Shown one piece after another: positions 9,716-21,910 of a stretch of DNA of 64,000 nucleotides. Numbering within the stretch: the stretch's first letter is position 1; the number at the start of each line of letters is the position of its first letter. Position numbers and translations under genes: made by a program. Source of the DNA: Edwardsiella anguillarum ET080813 (GTDB taxonomy: Bacteria; Pseudomonadota; Gammaproteobacteria; Enterobacterales; Enterobacteriaceae); contig NZ_CP006664.1 in assembly GCF_000264765.2 (NCBI RefSeq), forward strand, positions 1,798,001-1,862,000, read 5' to 3'. The notes below the pieces were generated by a model, which was given only the letters and a program-made list of their open reading frames with translations, was not told the origin of the DNA and did not search any database.

Positions 9716-10579
9716 TTACTCGATGTTCTGGATCTGCTCGCGCATCTGCTCAATCAGCACCTTCAGCTCAATGGCAGAGGCGGTGATATCGGCGTTGATC
9801 GACTTGGACGCCAGGGTGTTCGACTCGCGGTTGAACTCCTGCATCATAAAGTCCAGGCGGCGGCCGACGGCCTCTTTCTTCTTCAGGATGACGTAGGTTT
9901 CTTTCACGTGGGCATCCAGGCGATCCAGCTCTTCGGCCACGTCGATACGCTGAGCCATCAGCACCAGCTCCTGCTCCAGACGGTTGTTTTCCAACTGTAC
10001 CTGGGCTTCCTCCAGCTTGCTGACCAGACGCTCGCGCTGCCACTGCAGGATTTCCGGCATCCGGCTGCGCACCTTGGCCACCTCCGCGGATACGGCCTCC
10101 AGACGCTGTTCGATCAGCTGCTTCAGGGCGCTGCCCTCACGCTCGCGCGCGTCGATAAAGTCGTCGATGGTGCCGTCCAGCGCGGCGAGCAGCTCGCTGC
10201 CGATGGCGTCCAGATCCTGCTCGGCGGCCGCCATCACACCGGGCCAGCGCAGGACGTCCAGCGGGTTGATTTCACCCTCGTCGCTCTGCAGTTTGACCCA
10301 GTTAGCGGCATCGACCAGCTGTTTAGCCAGGCTTTCGTTGAGGATCAAGGCGCTCTGGGCGCTCGGATCCAGTTCGAAGCGCAGGTTGCACTCGACCTTG
10401 CCACGGGTCAGGCGGGTGCGCAGGCGCTCACGGATCACCGGCTCCAGACTGCGGAACTGCTCCGGAAGACGGATATAGGTTTCCAGATAGCGCTGGTTTA
10501 CTGAGCGCAGCTCCCAGGCTGCGCTGCCCCAGTTACCCTTGACTTCGCGTCGGGCGTAAGCGGTCATGCTACGGATCAT
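9716..10579 (-). CDS. yicC: YicC family endoribonuclease
   Basis: Cytosolic protein of 287 residues, the E. coli length. The N-terminal domain is recognised from IRSMTAYARRE, ELRSVNQRYLE and RLTRGKVEC. The C-terminal DUF1732 domain carries EELDRLDAHV and GRRLDFMMQEFNRESNTLASK, the most conserved block of the family. YicC proteins are reported RNases linked to small-RNA turnover and stationary-phase fitness. It is divergent from rph, itself an RNase gene, with 132 bp between them. A terminator follows its stop. Confidence 0.95.
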   Translation of the reverse strand: MIRSMTAYARREVKGNWGSAAWELRSVNQRYLETYIRLPEQFRSLEPVIRERLRTRLTRGKVECNLRFELDPSAQSALILNESLAKQLVDAANWVKLQSDEGEINPLDVLRWPGVMAAAEQDLDAIGSELLAALDGTIDDFIDAREREGSALKQLIEQRLEAVSAEVAKVRSRMPEILQWQRERLVSKLEEAQVQLENNRLEQELVLMAQRIDVAEELDRLDAHVKETYVILKKKEAVGRRLDFMMQEFNRESNTLASKSINADITASAIELKVLIEQMREQIQNIE

Positions 10580-10617
10580 AGTGCCTGCCTATTACTAAAA
10601 CGGTGTGTGTTGTCGGG

Positions 10618-10623
10618 ATTATA
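10618..10623 (-). promoter_or_regulatory. Probable yicC -10 element
   Basis: A perfect TATAAT on the minus strand, 39 bp before the yicC ATG. No convincing -35 stands at 16-18 bp. Confidence 0.45.
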
Positions 10624-10644
10624 GCCCCGCGGCGTCCTGCGTGA

Positions 10645-10673
10645 TAGGCATAAGCAGATGAAGGCCGTATAAT
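10645..10673 (+). promoter_or_regulatory. Probable rph-pyrE promoter
   Basis: TAGGCA (10645-10650), 17-bp spacer, TATAAT (10668-10673), with the rph ATG about 38 bp downstream. It lies back to back with the yicC -10 element. Confidence 0.6.
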
Positions 10674-10711
10674 GCGCAGCCGATGACTGAATTACCTGCG
10701 GAGATGAGCTT

Positions 10712-11428
10712 ATGCGTCCTGAAGGCCGAGCTGCCGGACAGATCCGTCCACTGCGTTTGACCCGTCACTATACCAAGCATGCGGAAGGGTCCGTGCTGGT
10801 GGAGTTTGGCGATACCAAAGTGCTGTGTACCGCCAGCGTTGATGAAGGGGTGCCGCGCTTTTTAAAAGGCCAGGGACAGGGGTGGGTCACCGCAGAATAC
10901 GGCATGTTGCCGCGTTCTACCCATAGCCGCATGGCGCGCGAGGCGGCCAAGGGCAAGCAGGGTGGCCGTACCATGGAGATCCAGCGGCTGATCGCTCGCT
11001 CGCTGCGGGCGGCGGTAGATCTGAAGAAGCTGGGCGAGTTTACCATCACCCTGGACTGCGATGTGATTCAGGCGGACGGCGGAACCCGTACGGCGTCGAT
11101 CACCGGAGCCTGTGTGGCGTTGGCCGATGCGCTGGGCGCGCTGGTGGCCGCCGGTAAGCTGAAGGAGAGCCCGCTGAAGGGCATGGTGGCCGCCGTTTCG
11201 GTGGGGATCGTGGCCGGCGAGGCGGTGTGCGATCTGGAGTATGTGGAAGACTCCGCCGCGGAAACCGATATGAACGTGGTGATGATGGAGGACGGTCGGA
11301 TGATCGAGGTGCAGGGCACCGCCGAAGGCGAACCGTTCAGCCATGAAGAGCTCTTGACGTTGCTGGCGCTGGCCAGAGACGGCATAGGACAGATTATCCA
11401 GGCGCAGAAGACGGCGCTGGAGCAGTGA
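10712..11428 (+). CDS. rph: Ribonuclease PH
   Basis: Phosphorolytic 3'-5' exoribonuclease that trims tRNA 3' ends; forms a hexamer. It has 238 residues and an intact reading frame to the family C-terminus. E. coli K-12 carries a frameshifted rph, so this locus is the functional wild-type form. Visible motifs are [14 protein letters not shown] at the start, the [14 protein letters not shown] and [17 protein letters not shown] blocks, [17 protein letters not shown] and [13 protein letters not shown], which include the phosphate- and metal-binding residues. It is the first gene of rph-pyrE; its stop codon lies 5 bp before the pyrE attenuator hairpin. Confidence 0.97.
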   Translation: MRPEGRAAGQIRPLRLTRHYTKHAEGSVLVEFGDTKVLCTASVDEGVPRFLKGQGQGWVTAEYGMLPRSTHSRMAREAAKGKQGGRTMEIQRLIARSLRAAVDLKKLGEFTITLDCDVIQADGGTRTASITGACVALADALGALVAAGKLKESPLKGMVAAVSVGIVAGEAVCDLEYVEDSAAETDMNVVMMEDGRMIEVQGTAEGEPFSHEELLTLLALARDGIGQIIQAQKTALEQ

Positions 11429-11433
11429 TTTTT

Positions 11434-11461
11434 AGGCGACTGAATAAGTCGCCTTTTTTTT
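11434..11461 (+). terminator. rph-pyrE attenuator
   Basis: An 8-bp perfect stem AGGCGACT / AGTCGCCT with loop GAATA, then eight T residues. It starts 5 bp after the rph stop. In E. coli the same element senses UTP: a ribosome close behind polymerase at the end of rph prevents the hairpin forming and lets pyrE be transcribed. Confidence 0.93.
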
Positions 11462-11511
11462 GCCCGCGGGGTGGGCATCCGTCGCGTTAACAGACTTTGA
11501 AGGAGAAAAGT

Positions 11512-12153
11512 ATGAAGGCCTATCAGCGCCGTTTTATTGAATTCGCACTCAGCAAGCAGGTGCTAAAGTTTGGCGAGTTTACGCTGAAGTCCGGGCGCAC
11601 CAGCCCCTATTTCTTTAACGCCGGCCTGTTTAACACCGGGCGAGATCTGGCGCTGCTGGGGCGTTTCTATGCGGAGGCCCTGGTGGACAGCGGGATTGCG
11701 TTTGACGTGCTGTTCGGGCCAGCCTACAAAGGGATCCCGATTGCGACCACAACGGCGGTGGCCCTGGCTGAGCACCACGATCGGGATATGCCTTACTGCT
11801 TTAACCGTAAAGAGGCCAAGGATCACGGTGAAGGCGGCACGCTGGTAGGCAGTGCGCTGGCCGGGCGGGTGATGCTGGTGGACGATGTGATCACTGCCGG
11901 TACCGCGATTCGCGAGTCGATGTCGATTATCCAGGCCAACGGGGCGGCGCTGGCCGGCGTGCTGATCTCTCTTGATCGTCAGGAGCGTGGCCGCGGCGAA
12001 CTGTCGGCGATCCAGGAGGTGGAGCGCGACTACGGCTGCCGGGTGATTTCAATCATCACCTTAGGCGATCTGATCCACTATCTGGAAGAGCAGCCGGAGA
12101 TGGCGCAGCATCTGGCGGCAGTCAAGGCGTATCGCGCCCGGTACGGGGTGTGA
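11512..12153 (+). CDS. pyrE: Orotate phosphoribosyltransferase
   Basis: Converts orotate and PRPP to OMP in pyrimidine synthesis. An in-frame TTG at 11497 opens the frame earlier, but the ATG at 11512 is preceded by AAGGAG at ideal spacing. It gives 213 residues, the E. coli length, with the family start [13 protein letters not shown]. The PRPP loop [16 protein letters not shown] near residue 120 and [11 protein letters not shown] near residue 68 are intact. It is the second gene of the rph operon, controlled by the attenuator just upstream, and converges on slmA. Confidence 0.98.
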   Translation: MKAYQRRFIEFALSKQVLKFGEFTLKSGRTSPYFFNAGLFNTGRDLALLGRFYAEALVDSGIAFDVLFGPAYKGIPIATTTAVALAEHHDRDMPYCFNRKEAKDHGEGGTLVGSALAGRVMLVDDVITAGTAIRESMSIIQANGAALAGVLISLDRQERGRGELSAIQEVERDYGCRVISIITLGDLIHYLEEQPEMAQHLAAVKAYRARYGV

Positions 12154-12158
12154 GTTGC

Positions 12159-12184
12159 CGATGGCCGCCGTCCGGCGGCCATCG
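12159..12184. terminator. Hairpin between convergent pyrE and slmA
   Basis: An 11-bp perfect stem CGATGGCCGCC / GGCGGCCATCG with loop GTCC, 5 bp past the pyrE stop and 7 bp past the slmA stop. No T-run follows on either strand, so it may act as a weak or factor-assisted bidirectional terminator. Confidence 0.55.
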
Positions 12185-12191
12185 TTGGGAG

Positions 12192-12788
12192 TCACTGCAG
12201 CTGGCAGGCCAGGAGTGGCCAGCGTGTCTCGAACTCCTGCGTGGGGCGGTAGCGGAACTCTGACCGCACGAAGCGCGATAGCATACCTTCGCAAAACGCC
12301 AGAAGCTGGCTGGCCAGCAGCGTTTCGTCGTGTTCAAAGCCGCTGCCTTCGCGCAGCCGGCGCTCTTTTAAGACCTGTCTAAGCTGGGCCTCAATGCGCT
12401 CGAACAGCTGGTTGATCCGCCCCTGTAGGCGATCCTGCTCAAACATCAGGGCATGGCCGGTCATAATCCGGGTTAACCCAGGATTGCGTTCGGCAAAGCC
12501 CAGGATCAGCAGCAGAATAAGACGAAGCCGATTGAAGGTGTCTTTTTCATCCTGCAGTATAAGATTGATGCGCGATGTCAGCGTGTCCTCGATAAACTCG
12601 ATAAGACTGTCGAACATCCGCGTTTTACTGGGAAAATGGCGATAGAGTGCGGCTTCTGAAACGCCGACGTTCGCCGCCAGTTTTGCTGTCGTGATGCGTT
12701 GACTACCGTCGCTGGACTCCAGCATCTGCGCCAGCGCCTGTAAAATCTCTTCGCGACGGTTCCTTTTCGTATTTTCTTTTTCTGCCAT
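12192..12788 (-). CDS. slmA: Nucleoid occlusion factor SlmA
   Basis: TetR-family DNA-binding protein that blocks FtsZ ring assembly over the nucleoid when bound to its chromosomal sites. The open frame reaches 12848, but the start at 12788 gives [19 protein letters not shown] and 198 residues, matching E. coli exactly. The N-terminal helix-turn-helix spans [20 protein letters not shown] around residues 33-52. The rest, including [20 protein letters not shown], is the dimerisation and FtsZ-contact domain. It follows dut in the coaBC-dut-slmA unit. Confidence 0.97.
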   Translation of the reverse strand: MAEKENTKRNRREEILQALAQMLESSDGSQRITTAKLAANVGVSEAALYRHFPSKTRMFDSLIEFIEDTLTSRINLILQDEKDTFNRLRLILLLILGFAERNPGLTRIMTGHALMFEQDRLQGRINQLFERIEAQLRQVLKERRLREGSGFEHDETLLASQLLAFCEGMLSRFVRSEFRYRPTQEFETRWPLLACQLQ

Positions 12789-12893
12789 GCCTGACAAGAC
12801 CCTTGCTAAACGGCGAAAACGGATTTCCCACAACAGACACCGCCGCAACTGGGTGCGACGGTGATTAGGCTTGATAGCGTTGCGTGCGGCGGA

Positions 12894-13352
12894 TTAGTGG
12901 CGACCGGAGTGGCCAAAGCCGCCGTCGCCGCGCGCGCTGTCCTCAAAGGATTCCACCAGATTAAAGTCGGCCTGCACCACCGGTACCAGCACCAGCTGCG
13001 CAATGCGCTCACCCGGCTCAATGGTAAAGGGGGTCTGCCCACGGTTCCACACGGAAATCATCAGCTGTCCCTGGTAGTCGGAGTCGATCAGCCCGACCAG
13101 GTTACCCAGCACGATACCGTGCTTGTGGCCCAGGCCGGAGCGCGGCAGGATCACCGCCGCCAGAGACGGATCGGCAATGTGAATAGCCAGCCCGGTGGGC
13201 AGCAGGGTGGTTTCACCCGGCGCGAGCACGACGGCGCTGTCCAGGCAGGCACGCAGATCCAGACCGGCGGAGCCGGGGGTGGCATAGGTCGGCAGCGGAA
13301 ACTGTTGACCTATGCGTGCGTCGAGGATCTTAACGTCGATTTTTTTCTTCAT
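12894..13352 (-). CDS. dut: Deoxyuridine 5'-triphosphate nucleotidohydrolase (dUTPase)
   Basis: Trimeric enzyme that hydrolyses dUTP to dUMP and PPi, preventing uracil incorporation and feeding dTMP synthesis. The start at 13352 gives [10 protein letters not shown] and 152 residues; the ATG 18 bp upstream adds six residues absent from the family. All five dUTPase motifs are visible: [28 protein letters not shown] with the catalytic Asp, [10 protein letters not shown], and the Gly-rich C-terminal arm [11 protein letters not shown]. It overlaps the 3' end of coaBC by 23 bp, so the two are translationally coupled, as in E. coli. Confidence 0.97.
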   Translation of the reverse strand: MKKKIDVKILDARIGQQFPLPTYATPGSAGLDLRACLDSAVVLAPGETTLLPTGLAIHIADPSLAAVILPRSGLGHKHGIVLGNLVGLIDSDYQGQLMISVWNRGQTPFTIEPGERIAQLVLVPVVQADFNLVESFEDSARGDGGFGHSGRH

Positions 13353-14547
13353 AATGTCTGACGATCTCATTGATTAAGGTGCAGCCCAGGCGGGATTTAC
13401 TGCTGAGCGGCAACCGTTTGTCACCCTGGGGCCAAAAAAGATGTAAGGCATTGGTATCGCTATTAAAACCCTGCCCATCTTGTGAAACGTCGTTGGCGCA
13501 GATCAGGTCGAGCCCTTTACGCGCCAGCTTTTGTCTGGCGTATTCTTCCACATTCTGTGTTTCAGCGGCAAATCCTACCACAAACGGCCGTGCTTCGGTC
13601 ATGGCGGCGACGCCGGCGACGATATCCGGATTTTTCACCAGCGTCAGCGTCAGCATATCGCCCCGCTGCTTTTTCATCTTTTCTGGCGCGATCTGCTGCG
13701 CGCGGTAGTCGGCGACGGCGGCGCAGGCGATGAAGATATCGCAATCACGCGCGCGCTGGGCGACGGCCGCCTGCATGTCCAGTGCGCTCTGCACATCGAC
13801 ACGCGCTACCCCTGGCGGGGTTGGCAGGGTGACCGGCCCGCTGATCAGCGTCACCTGTGCGCCGCGGCGGGCGGCGGCTTCAGCGATGGCAAAGCCCATT
13901 TTACCGGAGCTGTGGTTACTGATAAAACGCACCGGATCCAGCGCTTCGCGCGTTGGGCCGGCGGTGATGATCACTCGGTAGGCCGCTAGGTCCTGGCTCT
14001 GGCTGAAATGTTTCTCCGTAAGGCTGACCAGCGTCAGCGGATCCAGCATGCGCCCTGGGCCGACGTCACCGCAGGCCTGCTCTCCGCTGTCTGGGCCCCA
14101 GATCAGCGCCCCGCGCTGCGTCAGAGTGGCCAGATTGTCCTGCGTGGCGGCGGCGCGGAACATCTGCTGGTTCATCGCCGGCGCGATGGCGAGAGGCGCT
14201 GCGCTGGCCAGACACAGGGTTGCCAGCAGATCGTCCGCCATTCCGGCGGCCAAGCGCGCCATCAGGTCCGCCGTTGCGGGGGCCAAGAGCACCAGGTCGG
14301 CCCATTTTCCCAGCGCGATGTGCCCCATAGAGGCTTCGGCCGCCGGATCGAACAGATCGTCGGCAACCGGATGTCCTGAGACGGCCTGCAGCGTCAGGGG
14401 GGTGATAAAGGCCTGTGCCCCTTTGGTCATGACGACGCGCACCTCTGCGCCGCGCTCGCGCAGCCGACGTACGATTTCCGGGCACTTATAGGCGGCTATC
14501 CCGCCGCTGATGCCCAACAGGATGCGTTTGCCGCGAAGTACAGTCAT
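13330..14547 (-). CDS. coaBC: Bifunctional phosphopantothenoylcysteine decarboxylase/synthetase CoaBC
   Basis: Flavoprotein that joins cysteine to 4'-phosphopantothenate with CTP and then decarboxylates it, in coenzyme A synthesis. It has 405 residues from the start at 14547; the upstream 15 codons are not conserved. The N-terminal CoaC half shows [20 protein letters not shown] with the catalytic His, PAMNQQM and [10 protein letters not shown] with the active Cys. The CoaB half begins at [20 protein letters not shown] and ends with [10 protein letters not shown] and [13 protein letters not shown]. It is divergent from radC and heads coaBC-dut-slmA. Confidence 0.97.
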   Translation of the reverse strand: MTVLRGKRILLGISGGIAAYKCPEIVRRLRERGAEVRVVMTKGAQAFITPLTLQAVSGHPVADDLFDPAAEASMGHIALGKWADLVLLAPATADLMARLAAGMADDLLATLCLASAAPLAIAPAMNQQMFRAAATQDNLATLTQRGALIWGPDSGEQACGDVGPGRMLDPLTLVSLTEKHFSQSQDLAAYRVIITAGPTREALDPVRFISNHSSGKMGFAIAEAAARRGAQVTLISGPVTLPTPPGVARVDVQSALDMQAAVAQRARDCDIFIACAAVADYRAQQIAPEKMKKQRGDMLTLTLVKNPDIVAGVAAMTEARPFVVGFAAETQNVEEYARQKLARKGLDLICANDVSQDGQGFNSDTNALHLFWPQGDKRLPLSSKSRLGCTLINEIVRHYEEKNRR

Positions 14548-14736
14548 GGTGTTGGTTCCGTTGAAAGCCCAAGGTTGGCAAGATTTTATCATAACCCGTT
14601 TTCTCTCGCCGACCCTGCAACGACCGAGAAAAGCCTGCGTAAGACTGCACAGTTTTTATCCGCGTCGTTTGATTCTGTTTATTTATACAGTTAATTTGTG
14701 CCCATCGGTAGTCTGGCTGACGGGGGAGGCGGGGCG

Positions 14737-15423
14737 ATGGCGCAGAGGAGGATTGAGGGCGGCTGGTCGCAGGGGGCGCTGCCGAGGGAAAAGCTGCTCG
14801 CGCAGGGCGCGGCGGCGCTCAGCGATCGTGAGCTGCTGGCGTTGTTTCTGCGCACGGGCCTGCCGGGGGTGCATGTGATACAGCTGGCGGATCGGCTGCT
14901 GCAGCGCTTTGGGTCGCTACAGGGGGTGCTGCGGGCAGACGTTGATACCTTCTGCGCCAGCCAAGGGCTGGGCATCGCCAAGTTTGCCCAGCTTCAGGCG
15001 GTTACTGAGCTATCGCGACGGGTGCTACGGCACCGTATCGGTGAGGAAAGCGCGATTACTAGCCCCGATCTGACGGCGCTGTATCTGCAGAATCTCTTCG
15101 TCTCACTGGAGCGAGAGATCTTTGTCGTGCTGTTTTTAGACAATCAACACCGTGTTATTCGATCTGAGCAGATGTTTTCAGGTACTATAAACTGCGTGGA
15201 TGTATATCCACGGGAAATCGTCAGGGAAGCGCTTAAGCTGAATGCTGTGGCGTTAATCCTGGCGCACAATCACCCGTCGGGCAATCCCGAACCCAGTGTG
15301 GCGGACCGTTTGTTGACGGAGCGCGTGGCTAAGGCCTGTGCACTGGTGGATATTCAGGTTCTCGATCATATGGTCATCGGCCATGGTCAGCGGGTTTCCT
15401 TTGCTGAACGTGGGTGGATTTAA
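14737..15423 (+). CDS. radC: RadC-family JAB1/MPN protein
   Basis: Chromosomal RadC/YicR homologue; the cellular role is unsettled despite the repair-derived name. The frame opens with a GTG at 14698, but the ATG at 14737 follows GGGGGAGGCGGGGCG, a good ribosome site, and gives 228 residues (E. coli 222). An N-terminal helix-hairpin-helix region ([13 protein letters not shown]) precedes the JAB metalloprotease-like fold with [14 protein letters not shown] near residue 175 and the final VSFAERGW. It is divergent from coaBC and upstream of rpmBG, as in E. coli. Confidence 0.94.
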   Translation: MAQRRIEGGWSQGALPREKLLAQGAAALSDRELLALFLRTGLPGVHVIQLADRLLQRFGSLQGVLRADVDTFCASQGLGIAKFAQLQAVTELSRRVLRHRIGEESAITSPDLTALYLQNLFVSLEREIFVVLFLDNQHRVIRSEQMFSGTINCVDVYPREIVREALKLNAVALILAHNHPSGNPEPSVADRLLTERVAKACALVDIQVLDHMVIGHGQRVSFAERGWI

Positions 15424-15466
15424 TCATATTTTTCGCGATCCTGAGGGATCTTTAGCTGTTCGGGTC

Positions 15467-15495
15467 TTGAGCACATGCGCTCTAGAGCGTATACT
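15467..15495 (+). promoter_or_regulatory. rpmBG promoter
   Basis: TTGAGC (15467-15472), 17-bp spacer, TATACT (15490-15495). Transcription would start near 15502, giving a leader of about 160 nt before rpmB. This is the clearest sigma-70 promoter in the window. Confidence 0.85.
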
Positions 15496-15528
15496 ACGCC
15501 ACCTTTGAGAATCTAGGTTGTGGCGTTA

Positions 15529-15596
15529 AGAGCCTATCTCAGCAGGTTTCGACCTGACTCAGAGTCTACTCGGCGGAGTTTGCCGGGATGGGCTCT
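15529..15596 (+). promoter_or_regulatory. Structured RNA leader of rpmBG
   Basis: The leader can fold into a closed multibranch structure. AGAGCCTATC (15529-15538) pairs with GATGGGCTCT (15587-15596) over 10 bp including one G.U. Inside are CAGGT-TTCG-ACCTG (15543-15556) and a second hairpin that can form either ACTC/GAGT (15568-15579) or CGGC/GCCG (15571-15585). The position suggests ribosomal-protein autoregulation, which is inference only. Confidence 0.5.
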
Positions 15597-15640
15597 AAAG
15601 CCTGACGAGGCGGCCACATCCTATACGAAGCTCGAGCTGA

Positions 15641-15898
<258 letters not shown>

Positions 15899-15906
15899 GG
15901 AGCTGA

Positions 15907-16077
<171 letters not shown>

Positions 16078-16092
16078 TTTTAGTGGAATTGG

Positions 16093-16121
16093 AAAAACCC
16101 GGCTCTGCCGGGTTTTTTTTT
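16093..16121 (+). terminator. rpmBG terminator
   Basis: Stem AAAAACCCGGC / GCCGGGTTTTT with loop TCT and a run of nine T, 15 bp after the rpmG stop. Textbook intrinsic terminator. Confidence 0.95.
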
Positions 16122-16170
16122 GTCCATTTGCCCCTATCTATAGCCTAGGCTGTTTTTTCAGAGAGGGGTT

Positions 16171-18235
<2,065 letters not shown>

Positions 18236-18237
18236 GG

Positions 18238-19512
18238 TCAGTGACTCCGTAGTGGCAGATAGGGCAATAGCAGCTGCAGCAGGCGCTGGAGAGCTCCCTG
18301 ATTCTGATGCAGCACCTCGACGGCGTGGCGTCCATACCACAGGCGGTAGTCCTCATCGGTCAGGAGGGTCGAGACCTCGTGGACCAGCGCATCGCCGTCC
18401 GCCACGCTAATCAAGCCGTCGGCCTGATGCAGCTTGGCACAAATGTCCTTGAAGTTAAAGGTATGGGGGCCCATCAGCACCGGGATGGCGTGTGCGGCAG
18501 GCTCTAAGGGGTTATGTCCGCCGCGCTCGATCAGGCTGCCGCCGACAAAGGCCAGATCGGCGATTCCATACAGCAGCATCAGCTCGCCCATGCTATCGCC
18601 GATCACCACCTGGGTCTGCGGCGTCGGGATTTCACCGCCGCTGCGCATCAGGTAGGTAAATCCCTCTTTTTGAGTCAGCTGCTCGGTTTCTTTAAAGCGC
18701 TCGGGGTGACGGGGAACCAGGATCAGCAGCAGGTCGGGAAACTGGGCCAGCAGACGGCGGTGAGCCTGCAGAATGATGGCCTCCTCGCCCTGGTGGGTGC
18801 TGGCGGCGATCCACACCTTCCGGTGGGGGGCCCACTGGCGGCGCAGCGTGACGGCGCGGGCGGCCAGCTCAGGTGTGACAGAGATATCAAACTTAATGCT
18901 ACCGGTGACGGCCAGCTGGCTGCGCTTGAGCCCCAGAGCGACGAAGCGCTCGCCATCCTCTTGGTTTTGCGCGGCGATCAGGGTGACTTTACGCAGCAGA
19001 CGGCGCATAAACCCGCCCAGTTTGCCATAGCCTTTGGCTGAGCGGGCAGAGAGGCGCGCATTGGCAATCACCAGCGGGATCTGGCGCTGGTGCAGGGCCG
19101 AAATCATGTTGGGCCACAGTTCGGTCTCCATCACGATCACCAGTTTGGGGCGCACCGTGTTCAGAAAGCGCCGCATGGCGCCGGGGAGATCATACGGTAG
19201 ATAAACGTGATGCACATCGTTACCAAAGGCCGACATGACCCGCTCTGAGCCGGTCGGTGTCATGGTGGTCACCGTGATGGGCAGCGTTGGGTAGCGGTGG
19301 CGCAGCGCCCGCACCAGCGGAACGGCGGCCAGCGTTTCGCCGACGGATACCGAGTGCAGCAGAATTCCGCCCGGCGCAACCTTATTACGGCAGAAGCCAT
19401 AGCGTTCTCCCCAGCGTTTGCGGTAGGCGGGGGCTTTGCGGCTACGCAGCAGCAGTCTGAGCCAGATCAGGGGCTGAATAATATAAAGCAGTACGGTATA
19501 TAACGATTCCAA
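18238..19512 (-). CDS. waaA: 3-deoxy-D-manno-octulosonic acid transferase WaaA
   Basis: GT30 inner-membrane enzyme that attaches two Kdo residues to lipid IVA. The family N-terminus ([19 protein letters not shown], a membrane anchor) aligns with a TTG at 19510-19512, giving 424 residues (E. coli 425). An ATG at 19557 in frame would add 15 unconserved residues and has no better ribosome site, so the start is not certain. HSVSVGE carries the catalytic Glu; [26 protein letters not shown] and GPHTFNF are intact. It begins the waaA-waaE-coaD unit, 173 bp after wabH. Confidence 0.95.
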   Translation of the reverse strand: MESLYTVLLYIIQPLIWLRLLLRSRKAPAYRKRWGERYGFCRNKVAPGGILLHSVSVGETLAAVPLVRALRHRYPTLPITVTTMTPTGSERVMSAFGNDVHHVYLPYDLPGAMRRFLNTVRPKLVIVMETELWPNMISALHQRQIPLVIANARLSARSAKGYGKLGGFMRRLLRKVTLIAAQNQEDGERFVALGLKRSQLAVTGSIKFDISVTPELAARAVTLRRQWAPHRKVWIAASTHQGEEAIILQAHRRLLAQFPDLLLILVPRHPERFKETEQLTQKEGFTYLMRSGGEIPTPQTQVVIGDSMGELMLLYGIADLAFVGGSLIERGGHNPLEPAAHAIPVLMGPHTFNFKDICAKLHQADGLISVADGDALVHEVSTLLTDEDYRLWYGRHAVEVLHQNQGALQRLLQLLLPYLPLRSH

Positions 19513-19685
19513 GCTTGTATCCGTTATTTTTAGTATCGGCGGGCAAATTCTAAGCATTTCACAGCGCTAATGCCATTATTTTACCGATTTTCCCAGAAAT
19601 TACATATCAATGCGGCCAGTGAAAATACATGCCGCATTACGATCGCGGGGTGATACGGGTAACGCTGGCTACCCGCGTCGGGCTA

Positions 19686-20780
19686 TCAGGATTTTCCGAG
19701 CTGACGGTAGCGCGTGCAAACGGCGGCGACGTCATATTGCTGCAGCAGCGTATCGTCGATAGCGGGGGGATTGCGATAAATATCCTGTAGGGTCTGCGCC
19801 AGAGAGGCAGCATCCGGGTGACACAGGCCGCGCGCCAGATCGCCCGTCATGATTTCGGCTGGCCCACCGGGGCAGCGCGTGCTAACCACGGCGGTACCCA
19901 GCGTGAGAGCCTCGACCAGCACATTGCCAAATCCCTCGCTGTCGGAGCTGACGACCAGGAGGCGGGCATGACGGATCCAGGGGTAAGGATTGGCTTGAAA
20001 CCCGGCAAAATGTACCCGTTCCGCCACGTTAAGGGTTTTGGCCAATGCGCGCAGCATGTGCTCCTGTTCTGGGCTCCCCTGTCCCAGTAGCACCAACGGT
20101 GCGCTAAGTCCGCTTTGCGCATAGGCCTCAAGCAGGCGATCGTGCCGCTTGGCCGGATGGAAGCGTCCGACGTGGATCAGGTAGTCTTGCCCCTCCAGCG
20201 GACAGGGGGCACCGGCGGCGCGGCGGATAGCTTCGAGATCAAAGGGATTGGGAATGGCCTGTAGCTGCGCCGGCGTCACCTTAAACTGCTGGCACAGATC
20301 CTCCCCCACGGCGTGAGAGACGGCGACGATTTGGCGGCCCTGATAGATACGGCGGATCTTTTCACGCTTCAGCCAGCGGCTGAAGCCATGGCGATGTCCC
20401 AGATAGGAGGCGGAGAAGACGCCGTGCAGACAGAACCAGAGGTTATGGTCCCGCAGCATATTGCTACGGGCGACGATGCGATCGGTTTTGTGCAGGTTGG
20501 ATAAGACCAGATTATAGCGCTCCTTCTGCTCTGCGCGGGCGATCTCCTCATCCAGCTGGCGGGCTCGGCGCGACAGCTCACTCAGCTTGCGCCAGGGGGC
20601 GCGGCAGGTATCGCGGATGACGCGGTAGTCAAGGCCGTCAGGCAGCGGATAATGGCAGACATCGCGTAGAGAGAACAGGGAGACGCTGTCGCCCCGGGCC
20701 AAGAAATACTGCGCCAGCGTCAATACGACCTTTTCGGCCCCCCCGCCCGGGAGACCGTCGATAATCATTAAAATTCGCAT
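19686..20780 (-). CDS. wabH: LPS core glycosyltransferase, WabH-like (GT4)
   Basis: GT4 enzyme. The start at 20780 (MRILMIIDGLPGGGAEKVV) gives 364 residues; the frame runs upstream through wabG sequence. The N-terminal GGGAEKVVLTL donor loop, HVGRFHPAKRHDRLL and the E-x7-E motif EGFGNVLVE are intact. Klebsiella WabH transfers GlcNAc to galacturonic acid of the core, later deacetylated by WabN; presence of wabN nearby supports the same role. It begins 2 bp after the wabG stop, so waaQ-wabG-wabH are one unit. Assignment to WabH rests on recalled similarity and context. Confidence 0.8.
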   Translation of the reverse strand: MRILMIIDGLPGGGAEKVVLTLAQYFLARGDSVSLFSLRDVCHYPLPDGLDYRVIRDTCRAPWRKLSELSRRARQLDEEIARAEQKERYNLVLSNLHKTDRIVARSNMLRDHNLWFCLHGVFSASYLGHRHGFSRWLKREKIRRIYQGRQIVAVSHAVGEDLCQQFKVTPAQLQAIPNPFDLEAIRRAAGAPCPLEGQDYLIHVGRFHPAKRHDRLLEAYAQSGLSAPLVLLGQGSPEQEHMLRALAKTLNVAERVHFAGFQANPYPWIRHARLLVVSSDSEGFGNVLVEALTLGTAVVSTRCPGGPAEIMTGDLARGLCHPDAASLAQTLQDIYRNPPAIDDTLLQQYDVAAVCTRYRQLGKS

Positions 20781-20782
20781 AG

Positions 20783-21910
20783 TTACTTCACCAGTTGTCG
20801 GTACAGCCCAATAAGCTGCGCTGAAAGGCGCTCGGCGGTGCATTCCATAATTCGCTCCCGGGCCAGCTTGCCCGCGTGAGAGCCCAGCGCCTGAGCGGGC
20901 AGCGCTATGACCGCATCGCGTAGCGCGGCAATATCCAGCGCATCGCAAACGTAGCCGTTATCGCCGCTGCGGATAAACTCGGCGCCGCCGCAGCCTGTGC
21001 TGGTGACTACCGGCAGACCGCAGGCCATTGCCTCCAGAATTACATTAGGGAAGGGATCGTACAGCGTTGGCAGCAGCAGTCCGTCGGCCATTTGGTAAAA
21101 CGGCAGCGTTTCCGGCTGCATACCCAGAAAGCGCACGCGCTGAGCGCAGCCCAGAGTATTTGCCAGCGCGCGGTAGCGGGCTTCTTCTTTATCTTTGCCG
21201 ACAACTAACAGGTAACGCTCCGTGGGTGCGATCGCCTCTATCGCGGCTTGTAGCCCTTTGCGCTCAAAGCCCGATCCGACATAGATCAGACAGGAGGCGC
21301 CCTGCGGTATTTGCCAGCGGCGGCGCAGTTCGGCGCGTTGCGCCTCATCCGGGGGCAGGAAACGGTGATGATCGATGGCATTGTAGATGACATGGATTTT
21401 ATTTTCCGGCACGCCAAAGTCTGCGATGATCTCCTGTTTAATCATATCCGCATTACAGATAACGGCGCGCAGCTCAGGCGCTTGATACATGGCCTGCTCT
21501 GCGTTCATGACATAGCGATGATAGCGATCGTGCCACAGCATGCGGGCTTTCCAGCCGGGAAGGACCCGCGCGCGCTGCGTCAGCCAGCGCTGATGTACGC
21601 CGTCGCCGGCGCGATAGAGATCGCAGCCAGGGATACGCTCATGGCTCTGTACCAGATCGAAGCGCTGCTGCTGCCAAAGCGTGCGGGCCGCATGGGCAAA
21701 ACCACGCTCGCGGCTGATGCGCCCCCATTTCCAGGGATTGCACTGGTGGATATGCCACGCAGGTTTGACGGGGCCTTGCCACTGACGCGTGATGACGTTC
21801 AGCTCGATGTCATGGTTGTCCAGCGCTTCTAGTGCCCGCGAGACAAAACGCTCTGCGCCGCCGTCAGGGCGGTATTTTTGCCGGACTAACGCCAATCTGA
21901 ATGGGGTCAT
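20783..21910 (-). CDS. wabG: LPS core galacturonosyltransferase WabG
   Basis: GT4 enzyme of 375 residues related to WaaG. In Klebsiella, WabG adds galacturonic acid in alpha-1,3 linkage to heptose II. The N-terminus FRLALVRQKYRPDGGAERFV is characteristic. Donor-side motifs IYVGSGFERKGL and DPFPNVILEAMACGLPVV are present; in the latter the first acidic residue is Asp (D-x7-E). The ATG overlaps the waaQ stop as ATGA. GalA gives the core negative charge in genera lacking heptose phosphates. Assignment is strong by sequence and neighbours. Confidence 0.88.
   Translation of the reverse strand: MTPFRLALVRQKYRPDGGAERFVSRALEALDNHDIELNVITRQWQGPVKPAWHIHQCNPWKWGRISRERGFAHAARTLWQQQRFDLVQSHERIPGCDLYRAGDGVHQRWLTQRARVLPGWKARMLWHDRYHRYVMNAEQAMYQAPELRAVICNADMIKQEIIADFGVPENKIHVIYNAIDHHRFLPPDEAQRAELRRRWQIPQGASCLIYVGSGFERKGLQAAIEAIAPTERYLLVVGKDKEEARYRALANTLGCAQRVRFLGMQPETLPFYQMADGLLLPTLYDPFPNVILEAMACGLPVVTSTGCGGAEFIRSGDNGYVCDALDIAALRDAVIALPAQALGSHAGKLARERIMECTAERLSAQLIGLYRQLVK

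Noticed and set aside
12245-12254. GGCGGTAGCG resembling an ops element
   Set aside because: It lies inside slmA on the antisense strand, lacks the rest of a JUMPStart sequence, and is followed by no surface-polysaccharide gene.
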